DNA of 64,000 bases, taken from assembly GCA_009746045.1 (NCBI GenBank), contig RPFO01001122.1, forward strand, positions 1-64,000, given 5' to 3'. Of the stretch, positions 61,620 to 64,000 are shown one piece after another. The stretch comes from Mesostigma viride (taxonomy: Eukaryota; Streptophyta; Mesostigmatophyceae; Mesostigmatales; Mesostigmataceae). The notes beneath the pieces were generated by a model. It did not search any database. It saw only the letters and a program-made list of their open reading frames with translations, and was not told the DNA's origin. Each line of letters opens with the position of its first letter. The first letter of the stretch is position 1. The position numbers were made by a program, and so were the translations under genes.

Positions 61620-64000
61620 TTAACGCTTGTTGGTCAGATCCATAACCGGGTCCACGGTGCTAGAACCAATGGCGCCAAGGGAGTTCACGGTCAAGGCCCC
61701 CGTTCCGTCCTCGCTGACGGGGAGGATGTTACCGAGCATCGTGTTCGTAGTACTGGCCATGGACCCCTGGGTCTTGACGATCTGCAGCGTCTCGTCGTCC
61801 GCAATACGGAAACCGTACGTGACGGTGAGAGGGCCGGAGTCGTACTCGCTGGAGTACCTGTACAGCTGCGTGTCGGCGATCTGCTGTGCCGTCATGCTGT
61901 TGAGGGCGGTGTCCACTAAGCGCCAGTTCTTGTAGCCAACGTTGAGCGTGGGAGTCGTGACGGTGCTGGTCACGTCGTACGTGCTTCGAGGACCGAGATA
62001 AACACCCCGGGCGGAAGCGGTGCTGCTCAGGATAGCGCCGGTGTTGGCGGCACTGATGGTCGTGGCGACGTTGCCGGCGATAGTCCTCCACGGCAGCATG
62101 ACGGCGGCGTCGGAGCTGGACTTGAGCTGGCCGTTGATGAACAGCTGCGGCTCGGTGGCGGACAGGTGGACACCCAGCACAAACTCGGACGAGCCCACGA
62201 CGGGGTTCACGGTCTCGGTGTACGATGTCCCGTTGAACATCAAGATGCGGCCCGATCGCCAGGCCCACACGCTGACGTACGCGCCGGCAGTGGCGGGGTC
62301 GCCGACGGTGAGCAGCTCCACCATGTCCTTGTTCGATTTGGTAGAGCCGCCGACGCCGCAGAGGAAAGGGGCCGTCATCGCGGTGCCGGTGCCCGTTCCG
62401 ATCGACCCGCCCGTCGCGCTGGCTAGGGAAGTGATGGGCTTCACGATGCCGGTCACCAGGACGCCGGACCCGTTGGCCGCGGACCCCCTGGTGATGGATG
62501 TCTTGCTGTAGTTGGATGTGAGATAGCCGGCGGTGCCATAGAACGTCTGGAAGCATCCGCTCACATGGTTGGGCGCGGAGATAACAGCGCTCTCGTTCCT
62601 GAAACGGATGTAGTCCAACGTGCTCGTGGCATCCAGATCTCGCCGTAGAGTCGGGCCGATCATGAGATTTTTGTTTGACCCGGTGGATCCGATTGGTACG
62701 TTCACCATGGAACCCGAGGAGGTGATGCCGTTGCTCCCCACCGTGAGCGGGATTTCCACTCCATCATACCAAAACTGGATCACATCTGATGGTGCACTGA
62801 CCGTTCCCACTGTGGAGTTTGCCTTCCTGAGGATCTTGTATGTGTGGTTGAACCCGCTGTTGGGGTTGCTTGTATAGGTCACGCTGGCGGCCGTGAACGC
62901 GGCTGTAAGTGCGGTAGTTGGAATCACCAAGTTGCGGTTGGTATAACCTACCGCTTCAGTCGTGATGATGATGTTTGAACCTTGTCCATACACCAAGATC
63001 TGATTGCCGTTGGAGCCTCCTGAATAATCCTGCCCAATTGTGAATATGCCCCAGATGTTGGAACTGCCGGCGGACGTCCTCACCTTTGCCTCGATAGACC
63101 ACGCCCCGTACCCGCTGTTCGATGATCCCGTTTCGATATCGGCCAAGGTGACGTATCTGGTATTGGCCTGAAGACCTGTCGGAATGGTCACCTCGCTCGA
63201 TACGGGGGTGACTCCTTGGAAGTTTCCGCTCAAGCCGTTGCCGTAGTTTTGCACCGACGCACCCGTAGCCGTATTGTTGTTTGCACTGTCAGTGAACCAT
63301 TCGCCGAGCCAGCTCGTGGTGGCAGCCCCAGAAGATGAGTACACCAGGTTCAGCGCCGACACCGAGTCCACGGTCGAGTAGTTGGGCGCAGTCCCGGTGT
63401 AGGTGTCCAGCTTCCACAAGTTGGGCTCGGTGGACGTGCCTGTCTTAGGAGGCAGGGAGCTGAGTAGGATGCTGGACCCCGGCGCCTTCCGCAGACTGGT
63501 ATCGATCGTCCTGGAGAGCATGAGCTGCCCGCCCTTCACCTGCCAGTAGGAGCCGGTGTAGTCGCCCTTCTCCTGGGTGGTTCCCTTCTGCCACGTGATT
63601 GAGCGGTCGCAAGGGACGTTGTTGACGGCGCCGTCGCCAAGGACGCTGACACCCGCCCCGTCGGTCACCGTGTTGGAGGGGGCGGTCACGGTCTCGATTC
63701 GGATGTCGTCGTACGAGACTGCGCAGGTGAACGTGTCCCCGCCGAGAACGAAGGCGGGGGTAGCGAGAAGGTCGAGAAGAGCGATACCGTCGCCGGTGGT
63801 GCTGATACACCGCACACCGTCGACGAACAGCTCGAAGGTGGACATTGCGGTGGTGGCGTAGTAAGTCCTGCGCGCGACGACCTTGTACTTGATGTTGGCA
63901 ATGGTGCCGTCCGTCCTGATGGGAGTCGACGAGGAGGTGCTGGTCACTCCGCCGCCGTTATCGATGGTGACGGTTCCAAACGAGCCGGATGCGGGCACGT
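61620..64000 (-). CDS. large multi-LamG virion surface/fibre protein (5' end beyond window)
   Basis: At least 792 residues; the true start lies to the right of 64000. Three lectin-fold repeats can be made out: residues about 20-105 (AMSTFELFVDGVRCIS, TFTCAVSYDDIRIETV), about 280-465 (YGAWSIEAKVRTSAGSSNIW, FWYDGVEIPLTVGSN, LDYIRFRNES) and about 500-705 (VSVWAWRSGRILMFNG, FVLGVHLSATEPQLFINGQL, NVGYKNWRLVD). The C-terminus (LTVTYGFRIADDETLQIVKT; GALTVNSLGAIGSS) shares a YxFxxxxxxLQIxK-like pattern with the end of the fibre-like protein next door. Gly/Ser/Thr-rich linkers join the domains. Likely a large virion adhesion protein. Confidence 0.7.
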   Translation of the reverse strand, partial: VPASGSFGTVTIDNGGGVTSTSSSTPIRTDGTIANIKYKVVARRTYYATTAMSTFELFVDGVRCISTTGDGIALLDLLATPAFVLGGDTFTCAVSYDDIRIETVTAPSNTVTDGAGVSVLGDGAVNNVPCDRSITWQKGTTQEKGDYTGSYWQVKGGQLMLSRTIDTSLRKAPGSSILLSSLPPKTGTSTEPNLWKLDTYTGTAPNYSTVDSVSALNLVYSSSGAATTSWLGEWFTDSANNNTATGASVQNYGNGLSGNFQGVTPVSSEVTIPTGLQANTRYVTLADIETGSSNSGYGAWSIEAKVRTSAGSSNIWGIFTIGQDYSGGSNGNQILVYGQGSNIIITTEAVGYTNRNLVIPTTALTAAFTAASVTYTSNPNSGFNHTYKILRKANSTVGTVSAPSDVIQFWYDGVEIPLTVGSNGITSSGSMVNVPIGSTGSNKNLMIGPTLRRDLDATSTLDYIRFRNESAVISAPNHVSGCFQTFYGTAGYLTSNYSKTSITRGSAANGSGVLVTGIVKPITSLASATGGSIGTGTGTAMTAPFLCGVGGSTKSNKDMVELLTVGDPATAGAYVSVWAWRSGRILMFNGTSYTETVNPVVGSSEFVLGVHLSATEPQLFINGQLKSSSDAAVMLPWRTIAGNVATTISAANTGAILSSTASARGVYLGPRSTYDVTSTVTTPTLNVGYKNWRLVDTALNSMTAQQIADTQLYRYSSEYDSGPLTVTYGFRIADDETLQIVKTQGSMASTTNTMLGNILPVSEDGTGALTVNSLGAIGSSTVDPVMDLTNKR

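Larger units (their letters stand above)
45760..64000. mobile_element. giant-virus (NCLDV) segment, probably endogenous, continuing past the right edge
   Basis: About 21 intronless, closely packed ORFs lie on both strands with AT-rich spacers of 20-150 bp. They include families common in Nucleocytoviricota: a DUF5767-type core protein, an ExoX-like C-terminal zinc protein, a SNase-like nuclease, a RING/U-box-like protein, a BRO/KilA-type protein and several LamG proteins. The style contrasts sharply with the intron- and transposon-rich DNA to the left. Whether this is a true insertion or a chimeric assembly cannot be settled from the sequence. Confidence 0.8.

Overview
The window reads as the edge between a GC-rich eukaryotic nuclear genome and a giant-virus (Nucleocytoviricota, NCLDV) segment. 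The left 45 kb is host-like. It holds split genes with GT-AG introns, long low-complexity tracts and many broken transposable elements. A green or other algal host is a reasonable guess from the GC-rich, repeat-rich style, but nothing here proves the lineage. The right 18 kb (about 45.1-64.0 kb) is compact and intronless, with genes on both strands and short AT-rich spacers. It encodes proteins typical of large DNA viruses.

Host part. A two-exon acidic gene lies at 5.25-6.1 kb (-) and an EF-hand-like gene with a predicted C-terminal membrane segment at 24.3-25.6 kb (-). A four-exon gene at 26.7-30.6 kb (+) gives a 199-residue PRA1-family (prenylated Rab acceptor) protein with every splice phase matching. 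Around these are non-LTR (LINE) fragments at 12.2-13.9, 16.7-20.85 and 32.2-32.9 kb, including a tail-to-tail inverted pair. There is also a hAT-like BED-finger composite (13.9-16.7 kb), a tRNA-derived SINE family (7.1-9.3 kb) and a piggyBac-like transposase relic (33.2-34.9 kb). A Ty3/gypsy chromovirus (34.9-41.7 kb, -) carries an inserted MITE. A 0.7-kb LTR occurs twice in inverted orientation (30.85-31.55 and 43.45-44.18 kb).

Viral part. A 0.65-kb block of inverted-repeat units (45.1-45.75 kb) marks the change from transposon DNA to viral genes. The genes then run: a zinc-motif acidic protein, a double zinc-finger protein, a coiled-coil protein, a small tail-anchored protein, a triple-repeat proline-rich protein and a BRO/KilA-type protein. 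Next come a small basic protein, a possible small DNA-binding protein, a membrane protein, an unknown protein with one frame break, a RING/U-box-like protein, a broken second copy of the BRO-type C-terminus and a zinc/ExoX-like C-terminal protein. The last group is a strongly NCLDV-like core protein (I believe Pfam DUF5767), two small unknowns, a SNase-like nuclease and a run of lectin-fold (LamG/concanavalin-like) genes that probably form a virion surface or fibre cassette. That run continues past the right edge. Capsid, polymerase and packaging ATPase genes are not in this window.

Two things stand out. (1) The nuclease/lectin region has been rearranged by at least two local tandem duplications. 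One made a chimeric ORF and a lectin paralogue pair with near-identical N-termini and diverged C-termini. (2) Almost every broken reading frame, host and viral alike, breaks exactly at a G/C homopolymer of 6-8 and is explained by one missing base. These genes are therefore probably intact in the organism, and the breaks are probably assembly errors.
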